A DNA stretch of 64,000 nt from JACVRW01 sp963733885 (GTDB taxonomy: Bacteria; Actinomycetota; Thermoleophilia; Solirubrobacterales; Thermoleophilaceae): contig CAVTES010000014.1 in the NCBI GenBank assembly GCA_963733885.1, positions 10,330 to 74,329 of the forward strand, given 5' to 3'. The notes under the pieces are model-generated. The model was given only the letters and a program-made list of their open reading frames with translations. It was not told the DNA's origin and made no database searches. The position numbers and the translations under genes were made by a program. This document shows, in pieces, positions 37,357 to 44,875 of the stretch. Each line of letters starts with the position of its first letter. Position 1 is the first letter of the stretch.

Positions 37357-39027
37357 CTACTTAAGGCAGAAGCTCGAGTAGTCGTTCTGGTAGACCGGAT
37401 GGAACAGCGAGCAGTTCTCGAAGTCCATCCGCTCCGACATGAACGTCGCGACCGTCTCGGTCCCGTACGGGGCGACGTACCCCTTCTCGACCGCCAGCTT
37501 GTCCGCCTCCGCCGCCTGCTCGGTGGCTCCGTCCGCCGGGGCCGCCTCGACCTCGTCGATCAGCTTGTTCAGATCGGGGTCGTCGACCCGGCCGTAGTTC
37601 TGGTTGTTCGTCGGCTGGTTCGTGTCCCCGTCGATCAGGAAGAGGAAGTTCGCCGGATGCGGGAAGTCCTGGAACCAGTTGGCGACGCCGATCTGCGGCT
37701 TCGTCTTCTCGTTTCCGAGCGTCTGGAAGTAGACGCCGCCGTCGAGCACCTTCAGATTGGCCTCGAAGCCGATCTTGTTGAGCATGTCGGCGAGGTACTG
37801 GCCGATCTCCGGCCGGTTCTCGTCGTTGTTGGTGTAGACGTCGATCGACTCGCCGTCGACCCCGGCTTCCTGGATCATCTGGCGCGCCTTCTCGAGGTCG
37901 CCCGGCTCGTTGGGATCGCCGTACGGACACGGGTCCAACTCCTTGTGACCGGCCAGGCCGGGCGGCAGGAAGTTGCAGCCCGGCGCGAGCCTTCCGCCGA
38001 ACAGCCGCGAGAGGGCCCGCGAGTCAACCGCAAAGTTGACGGCCTGCCTGACCTGCTCGTCGTCGAACGGCGGGATCGAGCTGTTCATGAAGAAGTAGTA
38101 CACGTTGACCGGCTCCTGGTCCTCGTACCGGTCGCTGTACTCGGCCTTCACCTGAGGCAGCAGATCCGCCGGGGGCGGATCCTGCATGTAGTCGAGCTCG
38201 CCATTGATCACGTCCTGCGTCTGGCGCTCGGCCGACTTGACGATCTCGGTCGTGATCGTGTCGATGTTGCCCTTGGGGATGCCCGGGATGTTGAAGTTCG
38301 GGTTCTTCTCCATCACGAACTGGCGGTTGGGCACGGACTCGGTGAACATGTAGGGGCCGACGCCGGGCGGCGGGTCCGCCGAGAGGTTCTCGAACGGCGT
38401 ATCGCCGGGGACGATGCCCGCGAAGTTCATCGCCAGGACGTTGAGGATCGTGCCGTCGGCTCCCGTCAGCTTGATCGTCACCTCGCCGGTCTCGTCGTTG
38501 GTCTCGATCCCCGAGATGTCGCCCTCGGGCTTGCCGGCATCGATGTACTCCTGAGCGCCCTCGATGATGAGGAAGAAGCCTGTGGCGCCGGACTCCAGGT
38601 TGAGCACGCGCTTGATCGTGTGCTCCCAGTCGGAAGCCTTCACCGGCGAGCCGTCCGAGAACTTGAGGCCCTTGCGGATCGTGAAGGTCACGGTCATGCC
38701 GTCCTCTGAGACCTGCGGCATCTCCTCGGCAACGCCCGGGATCAGCTCCGTGCCCTCCAGGCCTTCGGCGCGCTTGTAGGTGACCGGGGCCGTGTAGACG
38801 AGCCACAGGGGCTCCCAGCCGTTGACCGTGTAGCTGAGCGCCGGATCGAGGTAGTCGGGCTGGGACGTCTGGGAGATCGTGATCGATCCGCCCTGCTTGG
38901 CCGCGCCGCCTCCGCCGCCGTCGCCGCCACCGCCGCCATCGTCGTCGTCGTCGCCGCACGCCCCCATCACCAACACCGACAACACGGCAACGAGCAGCAC
39001 GAGCAAACGACTACTGAGCTTCCGCAT
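37357..39027 (-). CDS. Oligopeptide-type ABC importer, substrate-binding lipoprotein
   Basis: A lipoprotein signal ('LLVLLVAVLSVLVMGACG') with lipobox MGAC precedes an Asp/Gly-rich tether. The SBP_bac_5 fold follows: 'SITISQTSQPDYLDPALSYT', 'GMTVTFTIRKGLKFSDGSPV', 'VNVYYFFMNSSIPPFDDEQV', 'AVNFAVDSRALSRLFGG'. 556 residues, intact. ATG at 39027 is preferred over a TTG one codon earlier. The binding cleft residues do not let me name the ligand; peptides, nickel or glycosides are possible in this family. Confidence 0.9.
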   Translation of the reverse strand: MRKLSSRLLVLLVAVLSVLVMGACGDDDDDGGGGGDGGGGGAAKQGGSITISQTSQPDYLDPALSYTVNGWEPLWLVYTAPVTYKRAEGLEGTELIPGVAEEMPQVSEDGMTVTFTIRKGLKFSDGSPVKASDWEHTIKRVLNLESGATGFFLIIEGAQEYIDAGKPEGDISGIETNDETGEVTIKLTGADGTILNVLAMNFAGIVPGDTPFENLSADPPPGVGPYMFTESVPNRQFVMEKNPNFNIPGIPKGNIDTITTEIVKSAERQTQDVINGELDYMQDPPPADLLPQVKAEYSDRYEDQEPVNVYYFFMNSSIPPFDDEQVRQAVNFAVDSRALSRLFGGRLAPGCNFLPPGLAGHKELDPCPYGDPNEPGDLEKARQMIQEAGVDGESIDVYTNNDENRPEIGQYLADMLNKIGFEANLKVLDGGVYFQTLGNEKTKPQIGVANWFQDFPHPANFLFLIDGDTNQPTNNQNYGRVDDPDLNKLIDEVEAAPADGATEQAAEADKLAVEKGYVAPYGTETVATFMSERMDFENCSLFHPVYQNDYSSFCLK

Positions 39028-39160
39028 CAAGTGATCCCCTTCAACAGTTGACTCGACGAGCCGGTAGCGCTCGCCGCCGCGGGTTTATACCGCCTGTGTG
39101 CAAGTTCTTAGACTTTCGGGGAGAGGAAAAACGTGCCCTTAACGGAGCACGCTTCGCCCT

Positions 39161-39952
39161 TCAGCGAAGCAGTTCCTCGCGCATCACCGTCAGCGACTTG
39201 CGGATCAGACGAGACACGTGCATCTGCGAGAGGCCGACGCGGTGCGCGATCTGCGTCTGCGGCAAGCCCTCCTCGAAGCGCATGCGCAGGATCTCGCGCT
39301 CGCGGGGGGCGAGCCGCTCGAGGGCCGGCTCGAGCGCTGCGCGGTCCTCGGAGCGCTCGAACTCGGCGTCCTCGCCTCCGATCGTCTCGAGCGGGTCGAG
39401 CTCCTCCTCGCCGGTCGGGCCGCTCGAGAGCGAGACCGTGGAGTAGGCGGACCCCACCTCCATCGCCTCCAGCACCTCCTCCGGGGAGGTCTTCAGCTCT
39501 TCGGCGATCTCGGCGATGCTGGGCGAGCGGCCAAGCCTGCCGGTAAGCCGCTCGATCCCGCCGGACATCGAGGCGTTCAGCTCCTGGAGCGCGCGCGGCA
39601 CGCGGATGGCCCAGCCCTTGTCCCGGAAGTGGCGCTTGATCTCCCCCACCACGTTGGGCGTGGCGTAGGTGGCGAGCGACACTTCGCGCTCGAGCTCGAA
39701 GCGGTCGATCGCCTTGATCAGCCCGATGGCGCCGACCTGCTCGATGTCCTCGAGCGCCTCGCCGCGGCCGGCGTAGCGCCGGGCCAGCGAGCGCACAAGG
39801 GGCAGGTGGCGCTGGATCAGCTCCTCGCGGGCGTTTGTGTCCCCCGTCTCGTGGTAGCGGCGTAGGAGCTCGCGGTCCTCCTCGCGGGCGCGCTCGGGGT
39901 TGTTCGCGCGCCGGCCGTCGGCGCTCGCGGCGTTCCCGCGGGGGACGTTCAC
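39161..39952 (-). CDS. SigB/F/G-type alternative sigma factor
   Basis: A group 3 sigma-70 factor of 263 residues. Region 2 has 'QRHLPLVRSLARRYAGRGEA' and 'DIEQVGAIGLIKAIDRFELE' with 'SLATYATPNVVGEIKRHFRD'. Region 3 has 'ALQELNASMSGGIERLTGRL', and region 4 ends in the helix-turn-helix 'GLPQTQIAHRVGLSQMHVSR'. The GTG start at 39952 overlaps the stop of the RsbW-like gene, the classical anti-sigma/sigma pairing. Intact. It is a general-stress type and not the sigma-28 that would read the pilus promoters. Confidence 0.92.
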   Translation of the reverse strand: MNVPRGNAASADGRRANNPERAREEDRELLRRYHETGDTNAREELIQRHLPLVRSLARRYAGRGEALEDIEQVGAIGLIKAIDRFELEREVSLATYATPNVVGEIKRHFRDKGWAIRVPRALQELNASMSGGIERLTGRLGRSPSIAEIAEELKTSPEEVLEAMEVGSAYSTVSLSSGPTGEEELDPLETIGGEDAEFERSEDRAALEPALERLAPREREILRMRFEEGLPQTQIAHRVGLSQMHVSRLIRKSLTVMREELLR

Positions 39953-40335
39953 GGCAGGCCCTTGACCTTCTCGAGGCGGACGACGATGGCTCCGTCTTCC
40001 GCCTCGTCCACCCCGAACGAGTCCACCACGGTCTGGAGTATGCGCCGCAGCGTGAGCTCGCCGGGCGCCGGGTCGCCGTCGCGGAGGGCCTCCCTCACCT
40101 TGTGCTCGCTCAGCGGGCCCACGCGCGTGCGTATCCCGTTCGCGCCGACCTCGAACGTGAGGCGCACGCTCCCCACCGTGCCCGCCTCGGCGAGCAAGCG
40201 TTCGACCGCGAGCTGCAGGTCGTCGATCTCCTCGAAGGCGAAGTCCACCCGCTCGGCGATGCCGCCGATGATCAGCCGCACCACCGCCTGGAAGTCGCCG
40301 GACAGCGGCGCCTCGAGATCGATGCGCTCCCTCAC
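39949..40335 (-). CDS. RsbW-like (GHKL) anti-sigma protein with degenerate ATP site
   Basis: A 128-residue protein with the RsbW layout: an N-terminal part 'RERIDLEAPLSGDFQAVVRL', a helix 'FAFEEIDDLQLAVERLLAEA', and C-terminal 'LRRILQTVVDSFGVDEAEDG' with 'AIVVRLEKVKG'. In working RsbW kinases the N-box reads like L-A-V-x-E-A-x-x-N; here the Asn is absent ('AVERLLAEAG'), and no clear D-x-G-x-G box is seen. It may bind the sigma factor without being a kinase. Overlaps of four bases with mnmA and with the sigma gene place all three in one operon. GTG start at 40335. Confidence 0.7.
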   Translation of the reverse strand: MRERIDLEAPLSGDFQAVVRLIIGGIAERVDFAFEEIDDLQLAVERLLAEAGTVGSVRLTFEVGANGIRTRVGPLSEHKVREALRDGDPAPGELTLRRILQTVVDSFGVDEAEDGAIVVRLEKVKGLP

Positions 40336-41867
40336 GCGGGTTCCCCGATCGTGCCTTCCCCCACCACGCAATCATCCCGCATCAGGCACGCGAGCTGTCC
40401 CGGTGCCACGGCATGGGCGGAGCGCTCGAGCTCGAGCTTGATCTCGTCGCCTCGTTCGCCGGTCACGCGGCAGCGGATCGGCTCGGCGTGGTAGCGCAAC
40501 CGCACCTGGCGGACCTGGTCGGCCGGGCGGTGGAGCCGGGCGGCCTCGAGGCGGACGATGGTGGCGGTCAGCGCTTGCTTTGGCCCGACCGTGACTCGGT
40601 TCGTCGCGGCGTCCTTCTTGATGACATAGAGCGGCTCGGCCGACTGCACACCGAGGCCGCGGCGCTGGCCGACGGTGAACTCGTGCTGGCCGTCGTGGCG
40701 GCCGAGCACGCGGCCGTCGCGGTCGACGATCTCGCCCGGCCGGCGCAGCTTCGGGCCGCCGTGGCGGCGAAGAAACGCGCGGCCGCCCAGACCTGCCACG
40801 AAGCAGAGGTCCTGGCTCTCCCGCTTGTCCGCGACGGGGAGGCCGGCGTCGCGGGCGAGCGCGCGCACCGCGTCCTTGGTCAGGCCGCCGAGCGGGAAGC
40901 TCAGCCGGTCGAGCAACGCCGGGTCGAGCTTGGCGAGCATGTAGCTCTGGTCCTTGCGCGCGTCCACGGCCGCGCGGATCAGTGGCCCGTCCGCGTCGCG
41001 CGCGACGCGCGCGTAGTGGCCGGTCGCGAGGCGCGCGGCTCCGAGCGTCTGCGCCAGGTCGAGCATCGAGTCGAAGCGCACCTCGCCGTTGCAGCGCACG
41101 CACGGGTTCGGCGTGACCCCGGCCGCGTAGCCATCGAGGAATCTGTCCACCACCTCGGCGCGGAAGCGCTCGCGCAGGTCCAGCGTGACGTGCGGGATCC
41201 CCATGCTGTGGGCCAGGGCCCGCGCCCCCGTCACCGCCTGCGGCGAGCAGCAGGAGCGCTCGCCGTCGGTCGCGGGGTCCGACCACAGCTCGAGCGTGAC
41301 CGCCACCACCTCGTCACCGGCATCCAGCGCAAGCTGGGCGGCGGCGGCGCTGTCGACGCCGCCGCTCATGGCCACGAGCGTGCGGCGGGGGCTTGGGGCG
41401 ACCCGAAGGCCCTCCACGTTCGCAGCGTCGTAGGCCGGCGCGTCCCTCGCCGCCGCGTCCCTCGCGAGCGCGTCCTTCGCCGCCGCGTCCGTCGCGAGCG
41501 CGCCCTTCGCCGCCGCGTCCTTCGCCGCCGTGCCCAGCGCGCGGTGCAGCGCGTCGGCCGCCAGCTCGGCCGCGTGTCGCTTCGGCGGGATCAGCCCGCC
41601 CAGGGCGTCCGCCACATCGTCTGACGTCACTCGCGCCGCCTCCAGGAACGGGCGGCCCTCCACCAGCTCCACCACCGCGCTGCCCGCCGCGCGCGCGGCG
41701 CCGCAACCCTCGGCGTCGAAACCCGCCTCGACCACCCTCTCGCCCACCACCCGCACCGCCACTCGCACCAAATCACCGCAGGCCGCGCCGCCGGCCGCGC
41801 CGGCGTGCGGCCACCCGGCGAGGGCGCCGAGCCCCCGCGGCGCCGAGAGGTGGTCCTCGAAGCCCAT
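40332..41867 (-). CDS. mnmA: tRNA 2-thiouridylase MnmA fused to an N-terminal IscU/SufU-like domain
   Basis: MnmA thiolates U34 of tRNA-Lys/Glu/Gln. The core (from residue 160) has the PP-loop 'TLVAMSGGVDSAAAAQLALD', the two catalytic cysteines in 'TPNPCVRCNGEVRFDSML' and 'KRESQDLCFVAGLGG', and 'LATGHYARVARD'. Unusually, residues 1-115 form an IscU/NifU-like scaffold: 'HLSAPRGLGALAG', 'AACGDLVRVAVRV', 'FDAEGCGAARAAGSAVVELV' and 'GGLIPPKRHAAELAADALHR'. Two of three cluster-binding cysteines are kept, but the third (normally K-x-H-C) is Ala. A repetitive 'AAAKDALARDAAARDA' linker joins them. Intact, about 511 residues. ATG at 41867 preferred over TTG at 41876. Confidence 0.88.
   Translation of the reverse strand: MGFEDHLSAPRGLGALAGWPHAGAAGGAACGDLVRVAVRVVGERVVEAGFDAEGCGAARAAGSAVVELVEGRPFLEAARVTSDDVADALGGLIPPKRHAAELAADALHRALGTAAKDAAAKGALATDAAAKDALARDAAARDAPAYDAANVEGLRVAPSPRRTLVAMSGGVDSAAAAQLALDAGDEVVAVTLELWSDPATDGERSCCSPQAVTGARALAHSMGIPHVTLDLRERFRAEVVDRFLDGYAAGVTPNPCVRCNGEVRFDSMLDLAQTLGAARLATGHYARVARDADGPLIRAAVDARKDQSYMLAKLDPALLDRLSFPLGGLTKDAVRALARDAGLPVADKRESQDLCFVAGLGGRAFLRRHGGPKLRRPGEIVDRDGRVLGRHDGQHEFTVGQRRGLGVQSAEPLYVIKKDAATNRVTVGPKQALTATIVRLEAARLHRPADQVRQVRLRYHAEPIRCRVTGERGDEIKLELERSAHAVAPGQLACLMRDDCVVGEGTIGEPA
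41428..41537. repeat. Degenerate tandem repeats in the MnmA linker
   Basis: A unit of about 15-30 bp (gccgccgcgtcc / ctcgcgagcgcgtcc) recurs about seven times and encodes Ala/Lys/Asp-rich heptad-like units. Such repeats change length easily. Confidence 0.75.
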
Positions 41868-41903
41868 CTCGGGCAAGCCTGACAGATCGTCTGATACGTG
41901 CCC

Positions 41904-41927
41904 GAGGCTCCCAGCGGTGGTAGCCTC
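41904..41927 (-). terminator. Hairpin at the 3' side of the 6S-like RNA
   Basis: A GAGGCT / AGCCTC stem with a 12-base loop directly follows the closing helix of the candidate RNA on the minus strand and precedes mnmA. Confidence 0.45.
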
Positions 41928-42105
41928 GACCGTGGCCCGAGCCTGTGCGTAAGCCGGTCGTACATGTTGAGCCGAACATGACCGAGATGGGAGTCCGGCT
42001 CGCGGTAGGGCCGTGGCCCGCCGCGGAGGACACCCACGCTTGCTACGACAGCAGGCCCAACTCTCGGCCCGGCAACCGGCAGGCTGGGGCCACCCTTCTG
42101 CAAAG
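41928..42105 (-). ncRNA. ssrS: Candidate 6S RNA
   Basis: The 375-base gap upstream of mnmA has no gene but folds extensively. GTGGCCCCAGCCTG (42093-42080) pairs with CAGGCTCGGGCCAC (41945-41932) over 14 bp with one mismatch, closing a domain of about 165 nt. Inside, GGGTGTCC pairs with GGACTCCC and CCGCGG with CCGCG, making one long irregular hairpin with an internal open region, as in 6S RNA. In Bacillus the 6S-1 gene lies between aspS and trmU (mnmA), and the same order occurs here. I cannot confirm it by covariance. Strand is inferred from the trailing terminator hairpin. Confidence 0.5.
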
Positions 42106-42214
42106 CTGCGCTGGGCGGCGTCCTCGGTCGCGGACGGGCGTGCGCCCTGTCCGCTCCCTGCGTCCTTGCCCAGCTTGCTTTTCGAAGGCTGGCCTCCAGC
42201 CTGTCCTCTTGGGC

Positions 42215-42255
42215 GCGAGCGCCCTCAGCCCCGCGAGCGCCCTCAGCCCCGCGAG
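42215..42255. repeat. 18-bp tandem repeat
   Basis: gcgagcgccctcagcccc occurs twice in direct succession plus five further bases, just beyond the ASCH-protein stop. It may have arisen by slippage. No function visible. Confidence 0.85.
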
Positions 42256-42860
42256 GGCTCCCGCCGCGCGAGCGCCGTCAGCACCGCCTCCCCCCTCGGC
42301 GACAGCCGGTAGCCCGGGCTCAGGCTTTCGGTCAGGCCGAGCTCCTTCAGCTTTCGCACATCCCGCTTGAACGGCAGCTTCTCGCGGCCCACGTCGGCGG
42401 CCAGTTCCTCGGCGCGCACCTCAGGACGCGCGGCGATCAGCTCCAGCGTCGCTCTCGTCCAGGGTCCGTGGCGGCTCCCTTGGTCGAGGCGTTCCAGTTT
42501 GCGTGCGATCTCGTCGGCCTCGACTTCGCTCAGATCGGCGCGATTTCGCAACTCCACGCGCGGGTCGGTTCCCGCGTAGCGGAGCTCGATGCGATGGATC
42601 TCGCCGCGCCCTCGCTTGTCGAGCATCGCCAGCAGATCCTCGCGCGAGTCGAAGCCCGCGCGGCGGGCCTCTTCCTCGCCCAGGGTCGATCGCTCGACCA
42701 CCTCGACGCTCCCCACCTGGAGCACTCCGACGGCCGTCCGCACCCGGCTGCCCGCCAGCACCCGCGCCCGCTCCCAGCGCCGGAAGGCGAGGTCGACGCG
42801 GCCGTCTCGAATGGCATCGAGGACCCTGACCGGGAAGAGCACCCGTCGATCATGCCGCAC
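42243..42860 (-). CDS. ASCH-domain protein with C-terminal winged-helix-like region
   Basis: The first 120 residues match the ASCH (PUA-like) fold: 'VLFPVRVLDAIRDGRVDLAF', 'RRWERARVLAGSRVRTAVGV' and a D/E-rich 'GFDSREDLLAMLDKRG'. ASCH domains bind RNA or modified nucleosides, and some are RNases or N4-acetylcytidine amidohydrolases. The C-terminal 70 residues ('LPFKRDVRKLKELGLTESLS') look like a winged helix that could bind nucleic acid. Intact, 205 residues, GTG start at 42860. It neighbours the 6S RNA and the tRNA-modification gene. Confidence 0.65.
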   Translation of the reverse strand: MRHDRRVLFPVRVLDAIRDGRVDLAFRRWERARVLAGSRVRTAVGVLQVGSVEVVERSTLGEEEARRAGFDSREDLLAMLDKRGRGEIHRIELRYAGTDPRVELRNRADLSEVEADEIARKLERLDQGSRHGPWTRATLELIAARPEVRAEELAADVGREKLPFKRDVRKLKELGLTESLSPGYRLSPRGEAVLTALARREPSRG

Positions 42861-42920
42861 TCGGAGACCGCCCGAACGGCGCCAGCGCGGCGCGGGCGGG
42901 GCGCCGCCCCCAGTGCAGCT

Positions 42921-43334
42921 CTAGCGCGGGGCCGTGGCGGCCTGCAGCGTCGCGAAGCCGCCAACCACCAGCGCCTGCAGCACGATCCACACCGTGCCCA
43001 CGGTCGTCGGCGACGAGATCCCGGCGATCGCGAACGCGAGCGACGCGATCACCCAGAGCGCGTTCGCTCCCGCAATGGCCAGCACCGCGCTGCGGGAGAT
43101 CGCCGGCCGGGTGGCCACCAGCCAAACACCGGTCGCGAACAGCATCAGGAACGCACCGATCGGCCGCTGCACCGCGGCGTCCACGCCGAGCAAGTCTTCG
43201 AGCGGGCCGGCGGCCGCCAGGTATGCCATGCCGTTGGCCCCGGTCACCACCGCGTCGAGCTTGAGCACCAGCCGCAGCAGTGCCTCGCGCGAGAGCGTCG
43301 GATTGATTGTGGTTGTAGTTGTCGATGTCGTCAT
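42921..43334 (-). CDS. Hypothetical four-helix membrane protein
   Basis: 137 residues with four predicted membrane helices: 'DAVVTGANGMAYLAAAGPL', 'RPIGAFLMLFATGVWLVAT', 'AVLAIAGANALWVIASLAF' and 'VGTVWIVLQALVVGGFATL'. This resembles small actinobacterial integral membrane proteins of unknown role. ATG at 43334, followed by a Thr-rich start. An inverted repeat lies 35 bases upstream of the start. Confidence 0.65.
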   Translation of the reverse strand: MTTSTTTTTINPTLSREALLRLVLKLDAVVTGANGMAYLAAAGPLEDLLGVDAAVQRPIGAFLMLFATGVWLVATRPAISRSAVLAIAGANALWVIASLAFAIAGISSPTTVGTVWIVLQALVVGGFATLQAATAPR

Positions 43335-43368
43335 CACGGGGGCCACGATGACGGCGCGAGGGAGCCAC

Positions 43369-43393
43369 GTCGATTACCTGAGAGGTAGTCGAC
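43369..43393. repeat. Inverted repeat GTCGATTACCT-gag-AGGTAGTCGAC
   Basis: An 11-bp stem with one G-T pair and a 3-base centre, upstream of the membrane-protein gene. Its core TACCTGAGAGGTA recurs at 45186-45198. It could be an operator or a REP-like element. Confidence 0.6.
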
Positions 43394-43404
43394 CGGGAAT
43401 GATC

Positions 43405-43476
43405 GCGCAGACCACCCCGCGCGGGAGTGCGACGGGGGTCGCGCAGACCACCCCGCGCGGGAGTGCGACGGGGATC
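43405..43476. repeat. Two tandem 36-bp repeats
   Basis: 43405-43440 and 43441-43476 are identical except at one base (ggggtc versus gggatc). The unit contains the palindrome ccgcgcgg. It directly precedes a tRNA 3'-end-like fragment. Confidence 0.9.
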
Positions 43477-43478
43477 GC

Positions 43479-43515
43479 CATGCAGAAGGTCGTGGTTCGA
43501 ATCCCATCCGCCGCC
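43479..43515 (+). tRNA. Partial tRNA-like sequence (3' half only)
   Basis: The stretch tgcagaaggtcgtggttcga followed by atcccatccgccgcc has the order of an anticodon-stem 3' strand, variable loop (aggtc), T-arm with TTCGAAT loop and acceptor 3' strand. One G may be missing in the T stem. No matching 5' half precedes it; the 36-bp repeats stand there instead. It could be an attachment-site remnant, a truncated gene or a repeat-collapsed assembly. Amino acid identity cannot be assigned. Confidence 0.45.
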
Positions 43516-43561
43516 TGTTTTCCCGCTCGCATCCACGGCAGCCTTCGTGCAGACTTGCCGC

Positions 43562-44071
43562 GTGGATGCTGACCGCGAACGGCGTGCCCGGGAGGTCATG
43601 CGGCAGGTCGTTTCGGACGACGCCTGGATCAAGGTTCTCGATGCCGACAGCCCCCAGTGGCTCACGGATCTGCAGCGAGAGCTCGTCGAGGCCTACCGCT
43701 CGGGTGACCTGGAGTGGGTTCTCGATCACACGCACCGGGAGATCGAAATCGTGCAGCCTCCCGAGCTCCCCGACGCCCGCACCTATCGAGGACTTGAGGG
43801 CTTGATCGACGCGTTCCTCGACTGGCCCGAGGAATGGGAGGATTTCGAAGTCGAGCCCACCCGGATCTTCGCTCTCGACGACGACCTCGTAGTTGTGGAA
43901 GCGGTCCACCGTGGCCGCTCGAAGCAGATGGGCATCGACATCGAGGCGGCGATTGTCTGGCTCTACCGGCTTGAGGACGGGCGGACGCGGCGCTGGGAGA
44001 TGTTTATGAGCCGAGACGCCGCCCTGCGTGCGGCACGCTCGGAGCCGAGCGATCGCCCCGTAGACGGTTAG
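43562..44071 (+). CDS. SnoaL-like (NTF2 fold) protein
   Basis: 169 residues. The NTF2 part is 'LVEAYRSGDLEWVLDHTHRE', 'IVQPPELPDARTYRGLEGLI', 'DFEVEPTRIFALDDDLVVVE' and 'GRTRRWEMFMSRDAALRAA'. The first 45 residues form an extra N-terminal helical segment. GTG at 43562 with the next gene far away, so it stands alone. Ligand unknown. Intact. Confidence 0.75.
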   Translation: MDADRERRAREVMRQVVSDDAWIKVLDADSPQWLTDLQRELVEAYRSGDLEWVLDHTHREIEIVQPPELPDARTYRGLEGLIDAFLDWPEEWEDFEVEPTRIFALDDDLVVVEAVHRGRSKQMGIDIEAAIVWLYRLEDGRTRRWEMFMSRDAALRAARSEPSDRPVDG

Positions 44072-44308
44072 GACAACCAGTTGCCCTAACGGGCCCGGAT
44101 CCGCACGCATCCGGCCGGAACCAGAAGCGGCGTTCGGACGCGGATCTTGCGAGACCTCCCCGTCCTGGCGCGCAGAACGCGGGGTCCGAGGCACCGTGCC
44201 CGCGACGATCGCGCAGACCGCCGAGCGTGTGAGAAGCCGCCGGCGCGCACCACGAGCGACAGTCCCGGAGGTGTCCAGCGAAGCGAGCGAGGGGGTCACC
44301 CCCCACAT

Positions 44309-44345
44309 TTGAGGTCCGGCGTCCCCGGGAAACGCCGGACCTCAA
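44309..44345. terminator. Strong perfect hairpin terminator
   Basis: A 14-bp perfect stem (TTGAGGTCCGGCGT / ACGCCGGACCTCAA) with a 9-base loop lies between the SnoaL gene (plus) and the end of the repeat protein gene (minus) and can serve both. Confidence 0.8.
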
Positions 44346-44369
44346 GTTGGTCCGAGTGGTTAGCAGCTG

Positions 44370-44867
44370 CTACGGGCTGATCGCGGCGGCCGTGCCGGCC
44401 TCGTCCTTGCTCGCGGTGCCGGAGCCAGCCTCGCTGTTCATCTTCGCGGCGGCAGCCGGGGAGGGGATGCCGATCGCGGCGGCCGTGCCGGCCTCGTCCT
44501 TGCTCGCGGTGCCGGAGCCAGCCTCGCTGTTCATCTTCGCGGCGGCCGCCGGGGAGGGGATGCCGACCGCGGCCGCGGTGCCGCCGGCGGCGGCCGCAGT
44601 CGCGGTCGAGGCCTGAGCGGTCTCCGGTCCGAGGCTTCGTTGCGCAGCTCCCTCTTCCGGGCCGCCGTCGGTGCGCTGGCCGGCCACGGCGTCGCTGGGA
44701 ACCGCGGCCGACTCCACGGCGGGCGTGGGCAACGACACGATCGGCTCGTCCTCGATGTTCACGAGGGCGAACGTGGCGGTTGCGATCCCCGCACCCAAGA
44801 CGGCCGCGGCCATGAGGGGAATGGCCAGCGAGCGCGTTGGGTGTGGCAGGTTCGATGCGTAGTGCAT
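44370..44867 (-). CDS. Hypothetical single-helix protein with two 33-residue repeats
   Basis: After a cytoplasmic stub, one membrane helix ('AIPLMAAAVLGAGIATATFA') leads to a 130-residue low-complexity tail. The tail contains two nearly identical copies of 'GIPSPAAAAKMNSEAGSGTA' plus 'SKDEAGTAAA'. At the DNA level the copies (about 44382-44480 and 44481-44580) are almost exact, so the duplication is recent. ATG at 44867 has an aggaggtg-type site in the preceding bases. A strong terminator follows. No family is recognised. The Ala/Ser/Pro-rich extension suggests a cell-wall-spanning or surface stalk. Confidence 0.6.
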   Translation of the reverse strand: MHYASNLPHPTRSLAIPLMAAAVLGAGIATATFALVNIEDEPIVSLPTPAVESAAVPSDAVAGQRTDGGPEEGAAQRSLGPETAQASTATAAAAGGTAAAVGIPSPAAAAKMNSEAGSGTASKDEAGTAAAIGIPSPAAAAKMNSEAGSGTASKDEAGTAAAISP

Positions 44868-44875
44868 CCTTCACC

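Noticed and set aside
39060..39160. Sigma-B type promoter before the binding-protein gene
   Set aside because: TATAAA is visible but no -35 element at proper spacing, and no GTTT/GGGTA pair.
43400..43480. Possible CRISPR-like repeats
   Set aside because: Only two adjacent 36-bp units with no spacer and no cas genes.
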